A stretch of 64,000 bases of DNA, from NCBI RefSeq assembly GCF_003693445.1, contig NZ_RFAR01000052.1:1-64000 (forward strand). The letters run 5' to 3'. The translations under genes and the position numbers were made by a program. The stretch is from Aquitalea palustris (GTDB lineage: Bacteria > Pseudomonadota > Gammaproteobacteria > Burkholderiales > Chromobacteriaceae). The notes under the pieces were generated by a model. It was not told the DNA's origin. It made no database searches and saw only the letters and a list, made by a program, of their open reading frames with translations. Shown piece by piece: positions 37,135 to 47,149 of the stretch; the first letter of the stretch is position 1, and the number at the start of each line of letters is the position of its first letter.

Positions 37135-37430
37135 GATGTGTGCTGTTCTGTTGTTGGTGTTGTGGCGCAGGCGGGCACCCGCGCAATGAAGCCATGCCGC
37201 GAGCCCTGCCCGTCCGGCGATTAATAGCGCATGATAACCCGAATCGACAGGCTGCCGGTCAAGTGAAAAACAATGCCGGACACGCAGTTGCAATCAATCA
37301 TCCCTGACAATTAGGCCGGCCATCACCATCTGGTTATGCCCCGCCTCACCAGACATTCTTAACAGGCTGTTGCCGAACAGTCACGGCGGCATGCATTCCA
37401 GCAACGCACGACACCCTTACCGGGAGGTCC

Positions 37431-38171
37431 ATGAATATCGAACAGATTCGTCGGCAAGCGTTTGCCATGCCCTTTAGCAGCCCGGCCTTTCCACCCGGCC
37501 CCTACCGCTTTTACCAGCGGGAATTCTTCATCATCAGCTATCGTACCGATCCGGAAAAACTGCGAGCGGTGATTCCCGAACCACTGCAAATGGTCGAGCC
37601 GGTGGTCAATTTCGAATTCATCCGCATGCCGGACTCCACCGGCTTTGGCGACTACACCGAAAGCGGCCAGGTGATTCCGGTTTCCTACCAGGGCAAACCG
37701 GGCAACTACACCCATGCCATGTACCTGAATGACCACCCGCCAACCGCCGGCGGCCGTGAGCTGTGGGGCTTTCCCAAGAAGATGGCCAGCCCGCGCCTGC
37801 AAGTACACACCGACACCCTGGTGGGTGAGCTGAACTACGGTCCGGTGCGCGTGGCCACCGGCACCATGGGTTACAAGCACCGGGAACTGGACGGGCAGGC
37901 CATTGCCGAAAGTCTGCGCACGACACCGAACTACCTGCTGAAAATCATCCCTCATGTCGATGGTACGGCGCGCATCTGTGAGCTGGTCAGCTTCCCCATG
38001 CTGGATGTCACCGTACACGGCGCGTGGAGCGGCCCGGCAGCGCTGTCACTGTTTGCCCATGCCCTGGCTCCGGTAGCGGAACTGCCGGTGCTGGAAATAC
38101 TGGGTGCCAAGCATTATGTTGCCGACCTGACGCTGGGTCTGGGCAAGGTCGAGTTTGATTATCTGGTCTGA
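37431..38171 (+). CDS. adc: Acetoacetate decarboxylase
   Basis: This enzyme converts acetoacetate to acetone and CO2. The 246 residues match the family length. The active-site pair is Lys116-Lys117 in [14 protein letters not shown], where the first lysine forms the Schiff base and the second lowers its pKa. The residues [34 protein letters not shown] are typical of the family. It is first in an operon with a 3-hydroxybutyrate dehydrogenase and a patatin-like hydrolase (gaps 15 and 105 bp). This suggests a route from stored polyhydroxybutyrate through 3-hydroxybutyrate and acetoacetate to acetone. A close homologue in C. violaceum has been characterised structurally. Confidence 0.96.
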   Translation: MNIEQIRRQAFAMPFSSPAFPPGPYRFYQREFFIISYRTDPEKLRAVIPEPLQMVEPVVNFEFIRMPDSTGFGDYTESGQVIPVSYQGKPGNYTHAMYLNDHPPTAGGRELWGFPKKMASPRLQVHTDTLVGELNYGPVRVATGTMGYKHRELDGQAIAESLRTTPNYLLKIIPHVDGTARICELVSFPMLDVTVHGAWSGPAALSLFAHALAPVAELPVLEILGAKHYVADLTLGLGKVEFDYLV

Positions 38172-38186
38172 CACAGGAGAAGCCCC

Positions 38187-38969
38187 ATGAAACTGCAAGG
38201 AAAAGTTGCCCTGATTACCGGCGCCGCCAGCGGCATCGGCCGCGCCATTGCCGAAACCTATGCCCGTGAAGGCGCGGCGGTGGCCATCGCCGACATCAAT
38301 CTGGCAGCGGCCCAGGCCACGGCCAGTGAAATCGAAGCGGCTGGAGGCAAAGCCATGGGCGTAGCCATGGATGTCACCAACGAGGAAGCCGTCATCGCCG
38401 GCACCCAGGCGGTAGTGGATGCCTTTGGCCAGCTGGATATCCTGATTTCCAATGCCGGCATCCAGATCATCAGCCCGCTGGTCGACTTCAGCTTTGCCGA
38501 CTGGAAAAAAATGCAGGCCATCCATGTGGACGGTGCCTTCCTCACCACCCGCGCCGCCCTGCCCCACATGTATAAGGACAAGCGCGGTGGCACCGTCATC
38601 TACATGGGTTCGGTGCACTCGCATGAAGGGTCCAAGCTGAAATCCGCCTATGTTGCGGCCAAGCACGCGCTGCTGGGCTTAAGCAAGGTGCTGGCCAAGG
38701 AAGGGGCTGAGTTCAATGTCCGTTCGCATGTGATCTGCCCTGGTTTTGTGCGCACCCCGCTGGTGGAAAAGCAGATTCCTGAACAGGCCAAGACACTGGG
38801 CATCAGCGAAGAGGACGTCATCAAGCACGTGATGCTGGGCGACACGGTGGATGGCGTGTTCACCACGGTGGACGATATCGCCCAGACGGCGCTGTTCCTG
38901 GCAGCCTTCCCCAGCGCCGCACTGACCGGCCAGTCGGTGGTGGTCAGCCACGGCTGGTATATGCAATAA
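38187..38969 (+). CDS. 3-hydroxybutyrate dehydrogenase
   Basis: The protein has 260 residues, with AGGAG before the ATG. It is a classical [22 protein letters not shown] near the start, NAGI, and the catalytic region [27 protein letters not shown] with Ser, Tyr and Lys. The sequence [46 protein letters not shown] is characteristic of NAD-dependent 3-hydroxybutyrate dehydrogenases. It interconverts 3-hydroxybutyrate and acetoacetate. The neighbouring decarboxylase uses the product, supporting the substrate call over a generic SDR. Confidence 0.92.
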   Translation: MKLQGKVALITGAASGIGRAIAETYAREGAAVAIADINLAAAQATASEIEAAGGKAMGVAMDVTNEEAVIAGTQAVVDAFGQLDILISNAGIQIISPLVDFSFADWKKMQAIHVDGAFLTTRAALPHMYKDKRGGTVIYMGSVHSHEGSKLKSAYVAAKHALLGLSKVLAKEGAEFNVRSHVICPGFVRTPLVEKQIPEQAKTLGISEEDVIKHVMLGDTVDGVFTTVDDIAQTALFLAAFPSAALTGQSVVVSHGWYMQ

Positions 38970-39074
38970 GCGGTAATGCATGGGCCGCCAGCGCCATGGC
39001 AAGGGCGCGACAGGCGGCCCCCTCCTTTCGCAGACCAGCAACAAGCGCACAGGAATGTGCAAACGGAGTATTGC

Positions 39075-40253
39075 ATGAGCGTTGGCTATGATCCGCAACA
39101 CCACCTTTATCACAGCGCCAGCCTGCCGGCCGGCCATCAATACCATGTCGTCGCCCTGCTGCTGCAGGGCGGTGGCGCGCTGGGTTCCTACCAGCCCGGG
39201 GTGTATCAGGGACTGGCCGAAGCCGAACTACACCCCAACTGGGTGGCCGGCATTTCCATTGGCGCACTGAACGCCGCCATCATTGCCGGCAATCCACCCA
39301 ATAAACGTGTCGACCAATTGCGCCGCTTCTGGGAAACCATCTGCCAGCCGCCGCTGCTGCCCGCCACCCCGCTCAACCAGCTGGATACCAGCCGCTGGCC
39401 AGACCCGCTACAGCACATGCTGGCCGGCTGGGAAGCCTGGCGCTCGATGCTGGAAGGGCAAAACGGCTTTTACCGGCCGCGCCTGCCCTGGGCCTTGCAA
39501 CAGGCCAGCAAGCCATCCGAGATCAGTTTTTACGATACCAGCCCGCTCAAGCAAACGCTGGAACAGCTGGCTGACTTCGACCGTATCAATGACAGCCGTC
39601 AGATGCGGGTATCGGTTGGAGCAGTCAATGTCCGCAGCGGCAATTTCGTCTATTTCGACAATACCCGGCAAAAGCTGCGACCGGAGCACTTCATTGCCTC
39701 GGGAGCCTTGCCGCCCGGCTTTCCGGCAGTGGAAATCGACGGCGAGTTCTACTGGGATGGTGGCGTGGTGTCCAATACGCCGCTAAGCCAGCTGATCAGC
39801 AAGGAAAACCGCCACAACACCCTGGCCTTCCAGGTGGACCTGTGGAGTGCACGCGGCAACTTGCCCGGCAATATGAAAGAAGTGGCGATGCGGCAAAAGG
39901 ACATCCAGTATTCCAGCCGCACGCGCATGGTGACCGATGTGCTGCGCCAGGAATTACAGTACCGCGAACTGCTATCTGAGTTGATGACACTGGTTCCGGA
40001 GAGCGAACATGGCTCGCCTGCCTATCTGGCCGCCCGGCACGCCGCCAACTGCCAGCGCCTGAACGTGGTGCATCTGATCTATCAGGACAAGATTTACGAT
40101 GATCACTACAAGGACTACCAGTTTGGCCTGCAAACCATGCGCCAGCATTGGCATAGCGGCTATCAGGACATACGCAACAGCCTGCGCCGTCCCGGCTGGC
40201 TGAACATGCCCAGCGCCGAGCAGCCTTTTGTCAGCCACGATATTCACCGCTGA
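39075..40253 (+). CDS. Patatin-like phospholipase with DUF3734-type C-terminus
   Basis: The protein has 392 residues from the ATG at 39075, with ACGGAG upstream. The patatin domain has the oxyanion loop LLLQGGGALGSYQPGVYQGL, the nucleophile elbow GISIGALNAAI (Ser of GxSxG) and the catalytic Asp in WDGGVVSNTPL. The C-terminal third (about 270-390, VDLWSARGNLPGNMKEVAMRQKDIQYSSRTRM onward) is the DUF3734 extension. Such proteins often sit with 3-hydroxybutyrate dehydrogenase genes in PHB-storing bacteria. Here it is the third gene of the adc-bdh operon. It could act on PHB oligomers, granule lipids or phospholipids; its true substrate is not known. Confidence 0.9.
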   Translation: MSVGYDPQHHLYHSASLPAGHQYHVVALLLQGGGALGSYQPGVYQGLAEAELHPNWVAGISIGALNAAIIAGNPPNKRVDQLRRFWETICQPPLLPATPLNQLDTSRWPDPLQHMLAGWEAWRSMLEGQNGFYRPRLPWALQQASKPSEISFYDTSPLKQTLEQLADFDRINDSRQMRVSVGAVNVRSGNFVYFDNTRQKLRPEHFIASGALPPGFPAVEIDGEFYWDGGVVSNTPLSQLISKENRHNTLAFQVDLWSARGNLPGNMKEVAMRQKDIQYSSRTRMVTDVLRQELQYRELLSELMTLVPESEHGSPAYLAARHAANCQRLNVVHLIYQDKIYDDHYKDYQFGLQTMRQHWHSGYQDIRNSLRRPGWLNMPSAEQPFVSHDIHR

Positions 40254-40272
40254 CACATCTGGCAGAAAAAAC

Positions 40273-40302
40273 AAAAGCCGCTCCCCCGAGGAACGGCTTT
40301 TT
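40273..40302. terminator. Bidirectional terminator between patatin gene and cysM
   Basis: AAAAGCCG (40273-40280) pairs with CGGCTTTT starting at 40294, with further pairing TCC/GGA in the interior, followed by a T run to 40302. It separates two convergent genes and can serve both. Confidence 0.8.
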
Positions 40303-40322
40303 ATTGCCCTGATGGCATTGCG

Positions 40323-41210
40323 TTATAAGGGAAACAGCCCGGTCGACAGATAGCGGTCGCCACGGTCACACACAATGGACACGATGACCGCGTTTTCCAG
40401 TTGCTGGTTCAATCGCAGCGCCACCGCCAATGCGCCACCGGAGGACGGCCCGGCCAGAATGCCTTCTTCTCGCGCCAGCCGGCGCGCGGTCTCTTCCGCC
40501 TCTTGCTGTGATACATGAATCAGCTGATCGATACGGCTAAAGTCGCAGATCTTGGGCAAGTACTCGTCTTCCCATTTGCGAATGCCGGGAATCTGGCTAC
40601 CGGTTTCCGGCTGTACCCCGATGATCTGGATGGCCGGGTTCTGCTCCTTCAGATAGCGGCTATTGCCCATGATGGTGCCAGTGGTCCCCATGCTGGAAAC
40701 AAAATGGGTGACCCGGCCCTGGGTGTCCGCCCAGATTTCCGGCCCGGTACTTTCGTAGTGCGCCAGCGGGTTATCCGGGTTGGCAAACTGGTCGAGAATC
40801 ACTCCCAGCCCGGCACGCTGCATGCGGTGGGCTTCGTCGATGGCACCCGGCATGGAGGTTTCTTTCGGGGTCAGAATCACCTCGGCACCATAGGCGCGCA
40901 TGGTTTGCACGCGCTCGGCACTGGAGCCTTCCGGCATCAGCAAGATCATCTTGTAGCCCATCATCGCCGCTGCCATGGCCAGCGCAATGCCGGTATTGCC
41001 ACTGGTCGGCTCAATCAGGGTGTCGCCCGGTTTGATGTCGCCACGCGCTTCGGCGCGGCGGATCATCGACAGCGCAGGGCGGTCCTTGACCGAACCGGCC
41101 GGATTATTGCCTTCCAGCTTGAGCAGCACCACATTGCTGCTGTCCCCCGGCATGCGCTTGAGCCGAACCAGCGGCGTATGGCCGACGAAGTCTTCCAGAT
41201 ACTTGTACAC
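40323..41210 (-). CDS. cysM: Cysteine synthase B
   Basis: CysM makes cysteine from O-acetylserine and sulfide or thiosulfate using pyridoxal phosphate. The start is taken as GTG at 41210 because AAGGAG lies exactly 8 bp upstream. An ATG at 41237 has no ribosome binding site and adds a non-conserved tail. The protein has 295 residues. The PLP lysine is in NPAGSVKDRPALSMI, the phosphate loop SMGTTGTIMG, the substrate loop EPTSGNTGIALA. The final CDRGDRYLSTGLF is typical of CysM as opposed to CysK. It ends the minus-strand housekeeping block, 152 bp after hldD and beyond a terminator. Confidence 0.94.
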   Translation of the reverse strand: MYKYLEDFVGHTPLVRLKRMPGDSSNVVLLKLEGNNPAGSVKDRPALSMIRRAEARGDIKPGDTLIEPTSGNTGIALAMAAAMMGYKMILLMPEGSSAERVQTMRAYGAEVILTPKETSMPGAIDEAHRMQRAGLGVILDQFANPDNPLAHYESTGPEIWADTQGRVTHFVSSMGTTGTIMGNSRYLKEQNPAIQIIGVQPETGSQIPGIRKWEDEYLPKICDFSRIDQLIHVSQQEAEETARRLAREEGILAGPSSGGALAVALRLNQQLENAVIVSIVCDRGDRYLSTGLFPL

Positions 41211-41311
41211 GAGTGAGTCTCCTTGGCAGAGCGCCATTATACGACCTGGTGCTAAGAGGCAGTCGAACCGTTATTTCTAATCAAATAACCAAGCGGCAAC
41301 TGGCTGGCAAT

Positions 41312-41343
41312 AAAAAAGCCGCCAGCACTAAGGCATGGCGGCT
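41312..41343 (-). terminator. Terminator after hldD
   Basis: AGCCGCCA (41317-41324) and TGGCGGCT (41336-41343) form a perfect 8-bp stem with six A on the left (41312-41317). On the minus strand it reads as stem then T run, 20 bp after the hldD stop. It separates the heptose genes from cysM. Confidence 0.8.
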
Positions 41344-41362
41344 GGTGCAGGTGGCAAGCGGC

Positions 41363-42358
41363 TTAACGGCTGATCAGCCAGTCGACATAACGATCCACTC
41401 CCTGCTCCACCGTCAGCATCGGTGCGCTGTAGCCGACATCGCGCAGCTTGCCGATATCAGCCTGGGTAAAGCTCTGGTACTTGCCCTTGAGCGCCTCGGG
41501 GAATTCGATGTACTCGATGATGCCCTGGGCCACCAGCTCGTCCAGGCTCAGTGCCGGCTTGCCTTCGTGGCGACGGCAGGCATTGACGGTGGATACCGCC
41601 ACATCATTGAAGGGCTGGGCACGGCCGGAACCCAGATTGAAAATGCCGCTCTTGCCCGGATTGTCCAGGAAGTACAGATTGACCTTGACCACGTCTTCCA
41701 CCGAGACAAAATCGCGGCTTTGCATGCCATTGCCCCAGCCATCGTTGCTGCCGAACAGCTTGACCTTGCCGTGTTCACGGTACTGGTTGAAGTTGTGGAA
41801 GGCTACTGAAGCCATGCGGCCCTTGTGCTGTTCCTGCGGGCCATAAACATTGAAGTAGCGGAAACCAACGGCCTGGGCAGACAGGCCTTCCTTCATGCGC
41901 TGTCTCAGCACCTGGTCGAACAGGAATTTGGAATAACCGTAGACGTTGAGCGGGCCTTCGTACTGGCGCTCTTCCTTGAAGATAGTGCCCTTGCCATAAG
42001 TAGCCGCGCTGGAGGCAAACAGGAACTGGATTTCCTCGTGCTGGCAGTAATCGAACAAGGCCAGGGTGTACTGATAGTTGTTATCCATCATGTACTTGCC
42101 GTCGTGGTTCATGGTGTCGGAGCAGGCACCCTGATGCAGGATGGCGCTGATCTCACCCTCGAACTCGCCTTCCAGCAGCAGATTCAGAAAATCGTGCTTG
42201 TCCAGATAGTGGGCGATTTCACAGTCGACCAGATTGCGGAATTTGTCACCGGAGGTGAGGTTGTCCACGGCAATGATGTCAGTGATGCCGCGCGCATTCA
42301 GCGCCTTGACGATATTGGAACCGATAAAGCCGGCAGCGCCGGTAACCACGATAGTCAT
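41363..42358 (-). CDS. hldD: ADP-L-glycero-D-manno-heptose 6-epimerase
   Basis: The protein has 331 residues. It catalyses the last step of ADP-heptose synthesis for the LPS inner core. The Rossmann motif is [19 protein letters not shown], and the catalytic YxxxK is in [13 protein letters not shown]. The motifs [24 protein letters not shown] and [22 protein letters not shown] are diagnostic for HldD/RfaD among NAD-dependent epimerases. It follows hldA by 74 bp on the same strand. Together the two supply part of the heptose pathway; the isomerase, phosphatase and adenylyltransferase genes are not in the window. Confidence 0.97.
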   Translation of the reverse strand: MTIVVTGAAGFIGSNIVKALNARGITDIIAVDNLTSGDKFRNLVDCEIAHYLDKHDFLNLLLEGEFEGEISAILHQGACSDTMNHDGKYMMDNNYQYTLALFDYCQHEEIQFLFASSAATYGKGTIFKEERQYEGPLNVYGYSKFLFDQVLRQRMKEGLSAQAVGFRYFNVYGPQEQHKGRMASVAFHNFNQYREHGKVKLFGSNDGWGNGMQSRDFVSVEDVVKVNLYFLDNPGKSGIFNLGSGRAQPFNDVAVSTVNACRRHEGKPALSLDELVAQGIIEYIEFPEALKGKYQSFTQADIGKLRDVGYSAPMLTVEQGVDRYVDWLISR

Positions 42359-42432
42359 GATTCATCCTTTTTCTGTTTGCAGTCGGCAGGGCTGAACCCT
42401 GACACCGGCTGCATGATGCGGTGTAGCGCAGT

Positions 42433-43395
42433 TCAGCTGGCAAACAGCTCCTGCTGGGTACAAACGGCGGTACCCAGCTTGCCCACCACGATGCCAGCAG
42501 CAGCATTGGCCAGACTCATGGCCAGCGGCAACGACAACCCCGCCGCCAGAGCCAGACCCATGGTGCCGATGACGGTATCACCCGCACCGGACACGTCGTA
42601 TACCTCGCGGGCGAAGGTGGGCTGATGCAAAGCGCCTTCGGCACGGAACAGGGTCATGCCCTCTTCGCTACGGGTAACCAGCAGGGCATCCAGCTGCAGT
42701 TCGGCACGCAGCGCCTGGGCCTTGGCGATCAGCTGTTCTTCGTTTTGCCAGCTGCCGGCCACCTCTTTGAACTCGCTGCGGTTCGGTGTCAGCAGAGTGG
42801 CACCAGCATACTTGGCATAATCATCGCCCTTGGGGTCGATCAGCACCGGTTTGCCCGCGGCACGCGCCAGTTCGATCATGCGTGTCACATGGGTGAGGCC
42901 ACCCTTGCCATAGTCGGAAAGAATGACCACATCGTGCTCGGCCAGTACGGCCTGGTATTGTTCCAGCTTGTCTGCCAGGATTTCGCGGCTGGGTGCATCT
43001 TCGAAATCCAGCCGGATCAATTGCTGCTGCCGCGCCACCACACGCAGCTTGATGGTGGTGGAAATGGCAGCATCACGCTTGAGCAAGGTGGTGATGCCGT
43101 CTTCCAGCATCAGTCGCTCCAGTGCAGTGGCTGCTTCGTCATCGCCCACCACCGACAGGATGGAGGCTTTGCCTCCCAGACTGGCGATATTGCGCGCCAC
43201 ATTGGCCGCGCCGCCGGCGCGTTCTTCCATGCGACCGATACGGGCTACCGGCACCGGTGCTTCCGGTGAAATGCGCGAGACATCACCAAACCAGTAACGG
43301 TCCAGCATCACGTCCCCCACCACCAGCACACGAGCACGGGCCAGATCTGCGCTCAGCGCGGCGCGGTCCAACCCCAGTTCTTGCAACAGATTCAT
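42433..43395 (-). CDS. hldA: D-glycero-beta-D-manno-heptose-7-phosphate kinase
   Basis: The protein has 320 residues of the PfkB/ribokinase fold: RVLVVGDVMLDRYWFGDVSRISPEAPVPVARI, AGGAANVARNIASLG, and the anion hole/catalytic base motif DVSGAGDTVIGTMGLALAAG. This matches the kinase half of E. coli HldE (RfaE). The adenylyltransferase half, which would add about 150 residues with an HxGH motif, is absent, so the protein is HldA and a separate HldC should exist elsewhere. It is 6 bp downstream of ugd and 74 bp upstream of hldD. Confidence 0.94.
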   Translation of the reverse strand: MNLLQELGLDRAALSADLARARVLVVGDVMLDRYWFGDVSRISPEAPVPVARIGRMEERAGGAANVARNIASLGGKASILSVVGDDEAATALERLMLEDGITTLLKRDAAISTTIKLRVVARQQQLIRLDFEDAPSREILADKLEQYQAVLAEHDVVILSDYGKGGLTHVTRMIELARAAGKPVLIDPKGDDYAKYAGATLLTPNRSEFKEVAGSWQNEEQLIAKAQALRAELQLDALLVTRSEEGMTLFRAEGALHQPTFAREVYDVSGAGDTVIGTMGLALAAGLSLPLAMSLANAAAGIVVGKLGTAVCTQQELFAS

Positions 43396-43401
43396 ACGGT
43401 T

Positions 43402-44721
43402 CTAGCGTCCTATCGCCTGATAGTCGAAACCCAGCTCGCGCAGCCAGGCCGGATCATACATATTGCGGCCATCCAGAATCACCGGATGCTTGAGGCTGGC
43501 CTTGATGGCGTCAAAGTCCGGCGCCCGGAACATCTTCCACTCGGTGACCACCAGCAAGGCATCCGCCCCTTGCAGGGCAGCCATCATGTCGTCGGCAAAG
43601 CGCAAGCCCGGCAGATCACCCATGACGCGGCGTGCTTCGTCGGCGGCAACCGGATCATAAGCGGCAACCGTAGCGCCACGGCGGGTCAGTTCGGCGACGA
43701 TGACGCGGCTGGAGGCTTCACGCATATCGTCGGTATTCGGCTTGAAGGCCAGCCCCCACAAGGCAAAATGGTGACCGCTGAGATCCTCGCCAAAGCGCTT
43801 GACCAGCTTGTCCACCAGCCGGCGCTTTTGCGCTTCGTTGGCCTCTTCCACTGCCGTCAGCACGCGCATGGCGTGGCCTTGCTCGCGACCACTGGCCACC
43901 AGCGCCTTGACGTCTTTCGGGAAGCAGGAGCCGCCATAGCCGGCCCCCGGGTACAGGAAGTGGTAGCCGATGCGCGGATCAGAGCCAATACCGCGCCGCA
44001 CCAGCTCGATATCGGCACCGAGATCTTCCGCCAGATTGGCCAGCTCGTTCATGAAGGAAATACGGGTAGCCAGCATGGCGTTGGCAGCGTACTTGGTCAG
44101 CTCGGCCGAGCGCACATCCATGAACAGGATACGGTCGTGATTACGCTGGAACGGTGCGTACAGGCGGCGCATCAGCTCGATGGCTCGTTCATCCTCGGCA
44201 CCGACCACGATGCGGTCGGGCTTCATGAAGTCCTCGATGGCCGCGCCTTCCTTCAGGAACTCGGGGTTGGACACCACGCTATAAGCAATGTCGGCACCGC
44301 GTTCCGCCAGGGTGGCGGCGATCTGCGCCTTGACCTTGTCGGCCGTGCCGACCGGTACGGTGGACTTATCCACCACCACCTTGGGCTCGCTCATGTAGAG
44401 GCCGATATTGCGCGCAGCGGCCAGCACGTATTGCAGGTCGGCGGAGCCATCTTCGTCCGGCGGGGTGCCTACGGCGATGAACTGCACTTCACCAAAGGCC
44501 ACGGCGGCGGGGATGTCTGTGGTAAAGGACAGACGGCCGGCCTCGACATTACGCCGCACCATGTCGTCCAGACCGGGTTCGTAAATGGGAATGCCGCCTT
44601 GCTGGAGGGTAGCAATCTTGGCCGGGTCCACATCCAGACACAGCACATGGTTGCCCACTTCGGCAAGGCAGGTACCGGTCACCAGACCGACATAGCCGGA
44701 ACCGACAACGGTAATTTTCAT
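43402..44721 (-). CDS. ugd: UDP-glucose 6-dehydrogenase
   Basis: The protein has 439 residues. It oxidises UDP-glucose to UDP-glucuronate in two NAD-dependent steps. The N-terminal NAD motif is [20 protein letters not shown], the catalytic cysteine lies in [16 protein letters not shown], and the C-terminal domain contains [22 protein letters not shown]-glucuronate is a precursor of capsule or exopolysaccharide and of aminoarabinose for lipid A. Its start overlaps the pyrF stop by 4 bp (ATGA), so it is co-translated with a pyrimidine gene and placed directly before the heptose kinase. Confidence 0.95.
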   Translation of the reverse strand: MKITVVGSGYVGLVTGTCLAEVGNHVLCLDVDPAKIATLQQGGIPIYEPGLDDMVRRNVEAGRLSFTTDIPAAVAFGEVQFIAVGTPPDEDGSADLQYVLAAARNIGLYMSEPKVVVDKSTVPVGTADKVKAQIAATLAERGADIAYSVVSNPEFLKEGAAIEDFMKPDRIVVGAEDERAIELMRRLYAPFQRNHDRILFMDVRSAELTKYAANAMLATRISFMNELANLAEDLGADIELVRRGIGSDPRIGYHFLYPGAGYGGSCFPKDVKALVASGREQGHAMRVLTAVEEANEAQKRRLVDKLVKRFGEDLSGHHFALWGLAFKPNTDDMREASSRVIVAELTRRGATVAAYDPVAADEARRVMGDLPGLRFADDMMAALQGADALLVVTEWKMFRAPDFDAIKASLKHPVILDGRNMYDPAWLRELGFDYQAIGR

Positions 44722-45464
44722 GCCTGCTCTGCCCGGTAAAGCGCGATATCGCGGTTGATCTTGTGCAGCACATCCAGCGGCACATCGGCGCGGGTGATAG
44801 GGCGACCGATCACCAGATAATCGGCACCGGCCTCCAGTGCTGCCACCGGGGTCATCACCCGGCGCTGATCATCGGCAGCGCTATCTGCCAGGCGGATGCC
44901 CGGCGTAACCAGCTGGAATTCCTTACCCAGCGCGGCCTTGAGCATCGGCGCTTCCTGTGCCGAGCACACCACACCATCCAGGCCACAGTCGCGGGTCAGG
45001 GTAGCCAGCCGCAATACATGCTCCTGCGGCGAGGCGGTGATGCCGATTTCCGCCAGATCGGCCGCTTCCATGCTGGTGAGCACGGTGACAGCAATCAACA
45101 GCGGACGCTGACTGTATTGCGCCAGCCCTTCGCGCGCCGCTTCCATCATGCGGCGGCCACCGGAGGCATGCACATTCACCATCCATACCCCGGCCTCGGC
45201 AGCAGCCTTGCAGGCATGGGCCACGGTGTTGGGAATGTCATGGAATTTCAGATCAAGAAATACCTGAAAGCCTCGCGCGGCAAGGCTTTCCACCAGGCCA
45301 CGCCCGGTCGAGGTAAACAATTCCTTGCCCACTTTGAGCCGGCACTGCTGCGGATCGAGGCGGGCTGCAAATTCGAGAGCCGACGGCGCATCGGCAAAAT
45401 CCAGCGCCACGACGACAGGAGATGCCGGTTGCAGGTCCTGACCGGCGGCAATTAGCGGATTCAT
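44718..45464 (-). CDS. pyrF: Orotidine 5'-phosphate decarboxylase
   Basis: The protein has 248 residues. It makes UMP from orotidine monophosphate, the last step of pyrimidine synthesis. The barrel motifs are [16 protein letters not shown] at the N-terminus, the catalytic [14 protein letters not shown] (Asp-Lys-Asp array), and the phosphate-binding [21 protein letters not shown] and [12 protein letters not shown]. It lies 18 bp after lapB. The order lapA-lapB-pyrF is the same as in many Gram-negative genomes. Confidence 0.97.
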   Translation of the reverse strand: MNPLIAAGQDLQPASPVVVALDFADAPSALEFAARLDPQQCRLKVGKELFTSTGRGLVESLAARGFQVFLDLKFHDIPNTVAHACKAAAEAGVWMVNVHASGGRRMMEAAREGLAQYSQRPLLIAVTVLTSMEAADLAEIGITASPQEHVLRLATLTRDCGLDGVVCSAQEAPMLKAALGKEFQLVTPGIRLADSAADDQRRVMTPVAALEAGADYLVIGRPITRADVPLDVLHKINRDIALYRAEQA

Positions 45465-45482
45465 GTCTTCTCCTGAATACGA

Positions 45483-46643
45483 TCAATGAGTTTCCGAGCG
45501 GTTGGGCGTAAAGCTTTCCCACTCGCCGCAGGCGGGGCAATGCCAGAAGAAGGCCCGCGAGCGGAAATTGCAACACTTGCAGCGGTGCACCGTCAGGCGC
45601 GCCGCGTGTTTCTGGATCAGGGCACGGGCCACTTCGGCATCCATGCGCCCTTCTGGCGACAGCTCGTCCATCTGCGCTTCGATCAGGCGGTAAACGCCCA
45701 TCAGATTAGGACGGGCATGTACCGACTGGCGAGCTACTTCCAACGCCCGCTCCTCGCCCTCGTAGGCCGACAGTTTCTGATACAGCAGGTCGGTCAGCTC
45801 GAGTTGCGGGAAAGTCTTCTGGTAGCCCTGCAGCAGGGCAATACCTTCCTGCGGCTTGTCCAGTTTCTCGTAGGCGTCGAACAAGCGTTCTGCCGCCATC
45901 GACAAGTATTCGTAATTCTGTTTCTCGATGTTTTGCCATGCCGCAATCGCCGCCTCGATTTTGCCTTCGGCAAATTCGATATCGCCCAGAATCAGACTGG
46001 CACGCACACATTTGCGATTGGCCTGCATGGCTTCGGCCACCAGGGTGCGGGCCGCCGGATAATTGGAGCGGTACAGCTCGCCCTGCGCCAGTTCGCAGAA
46101 AAACTGCGCCACTTCGTGCTGAAACGAGTGGGCATCGCTGCGCAGTTCCTTGGCGGTTTCAATGGCTTTTTTCCAGTCACGATCCTGCTGGTAGATATCC
46201 AGCAACTGGCGTCGCGCTGCCAGTGCCATATTGCCGCCCAACAGTTTCAGCAAGATTTCTTCGGCCCTATCCACCAGACCGGCCTTGCGGAAATCCTGCG
46301 CCAGCTCGTTGCGCACGATGTCGCGCTGTTCGGCAGGCAGGTCGGACGATTCCAGCATGCGCTGATGCAGACGAATGGCACGATCATTCTCGCCACGCTT
46401 GCGATACAGCTTGCCCAGGGTCAGTTGCAGTTCCGGTGCGGAACCCTGCTGGCGCGATACCTCGGCCAAAGCACGCGCCGCGATGTCGGTCTTGTCATCC
46501 ACGAGAGCATCCAGACCACGGAAAAAGCCGGTGGGCACCGACTTGGCCTGCTTCAATACGGTACGCATGTCAACCCGCGCTGCCAGCCAGCCCAGACCGA
46601 AGAAGGCCGGGAATAACAGCAGCCACCACAAATCCAGTTCCAA
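45483..46643 (-). CDS. lapB: Lipopolysaccharide assembly protein LapB
   Basis: LapB (YciM) guides degradation of LpxC by FtsH and so sets LPS production. The 386 residues begin with one membrane helix (LWWLLLFPAFFGLGWLAARVD). About nine TPR-like repeats follow, then a C-terminal rubredoxin-type metal site (CKCCNFRSRAFFWHCPACGEWESF). The two CxxC pairs are intact and are known to be needed for function in E. coli. It is 71 bp downstream of lapA and followed closely by pyrF. Confidence 0.95.
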   Translation of the reverse strand: MELDLWWLLLFPAFFGLGWLAARVDMRTVLKQAKSVPTGFFRGLDALVDDKTDIAARALAEVSRQQGSAPELQLTLGKLYRKRGENDRAIRLHQRMLESSDLPAEQRDIVRNELAQDFRKAGLVDRAEEILLKLLGGNMALAARRQLLDIYQQDRDWKKAIETAKELRSDAHSFQHEVAQFFCELAQGELYRSNYPAARTLVAEAMQANRKCVRASLILGDIEFAEGKIEAAIAAWQNIEKQNYEYLSMAAERLFDAYEKLDKPQEGIALLQGYQKTFPQLELTDLLYQKLSAYEGEERALEVARQSVHARPNLMGVYRLIEAQMDELSPEGRMDAEVARALIQKHAARLTVHRCKCCNFRSRAFFWHCPACGEWESFTPNRSETH

Positions 46644-46714
46644 AGAATGCTTCCTTCAAGGAGAGTAAGAGGCCGACCCCGCGCGCATGGCAGCAGGGTC
46701 TGAACGGAGCAGGC

Positions 46715-47008
46715 CTAGTCGGCCAGTGCGTCGCTGGGATCGACGGCGACCTTGCTGCTGGGCGGACGGTTGCGCAATTCCTTCTTGAGCTGGGACAGCT
46801 CCTTGCGCATGCGCAGATAGTAGGAGAAGGTGGCCAGCAATCCGACAGCAGCGCCTGCAACAAAGAACACCAGCAGGAAGACAATCAGCGGTGCCGACCA
46901 GGACTGGCCGAAGAACAGCTTGAACTCGACCATGTGGCTGTTTTGCACGGTGACGGCAATCAGGAAAACCAGCAGGGCCAATTCGATGATACGCACGATG
47001 TAGCGCAT
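46715..47008 (-). CDS. lapA: LapA domain (YciS-like) inner-membrane protein
   Basis: The protein has 97 residues from the ATG at 47008 (MRYIVRIIELALLVFLIAVTVQNSHMVEFKLFFGQSW). The frame is open 27 codons further upstream across the terminator region, which is unlikely to be coding. There are two membrane helices (about 5-22 and 42-66) with the LapA/DUF1049 pattern, then a basic coiled tail (YYLRMRKELSQLKKELRNR). LapA works with LapB at the inner membrane in LPS assembly. It starts after a strong terminator behind ihfB, so it needs its own promoter within 47009-47093. Confidence 0.9.
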   Translation of the reverse strand: MRYIVRIIELALLVFLIAVTVQNSHMVEFKLFFGQSWSAPLIVFLLVFFVAGAAVGLLATFSYYLRMRKELSQLKKELRNRPPSSKVAVDPSDALAD

Positions 47009-47093
47009 GCTCTTTACTCGGAGAGGGTTACCGGAGTGCAAGTTTAAACGATAGTGTGCTGCAACCCAAGCAAGAGGAGGGTCAAACAAAGAA

Positions 47094-47117
47094 AAAGCGC
47101 CGCAAAAGCGGCGCTTT
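47094..47117 (-). terminator. Terminator after ihfB
   Basis: AAAGCGCCGC (47094-47103) and GCGGCGCTTT (47108-47117) form a perfect 10-bp stem with a 4-A loop. A run at 47092-47096 gives the minus-strand T tract. It lies 32 bp after ihfB and divides rpsA-ihfB from lapAB. Confidence 0.85.
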
Positions 47118-47149
47118 GATTTGGCTTGCTAGACCGGGATTCGCGGCAA

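Noticed and set aside
43381-44739. 452-codon open frame opposite ugd
   Set aside because: Antisense shadow of a well-supported enzyme gene, with His/Gly-rich composition and no homology that I recognise.
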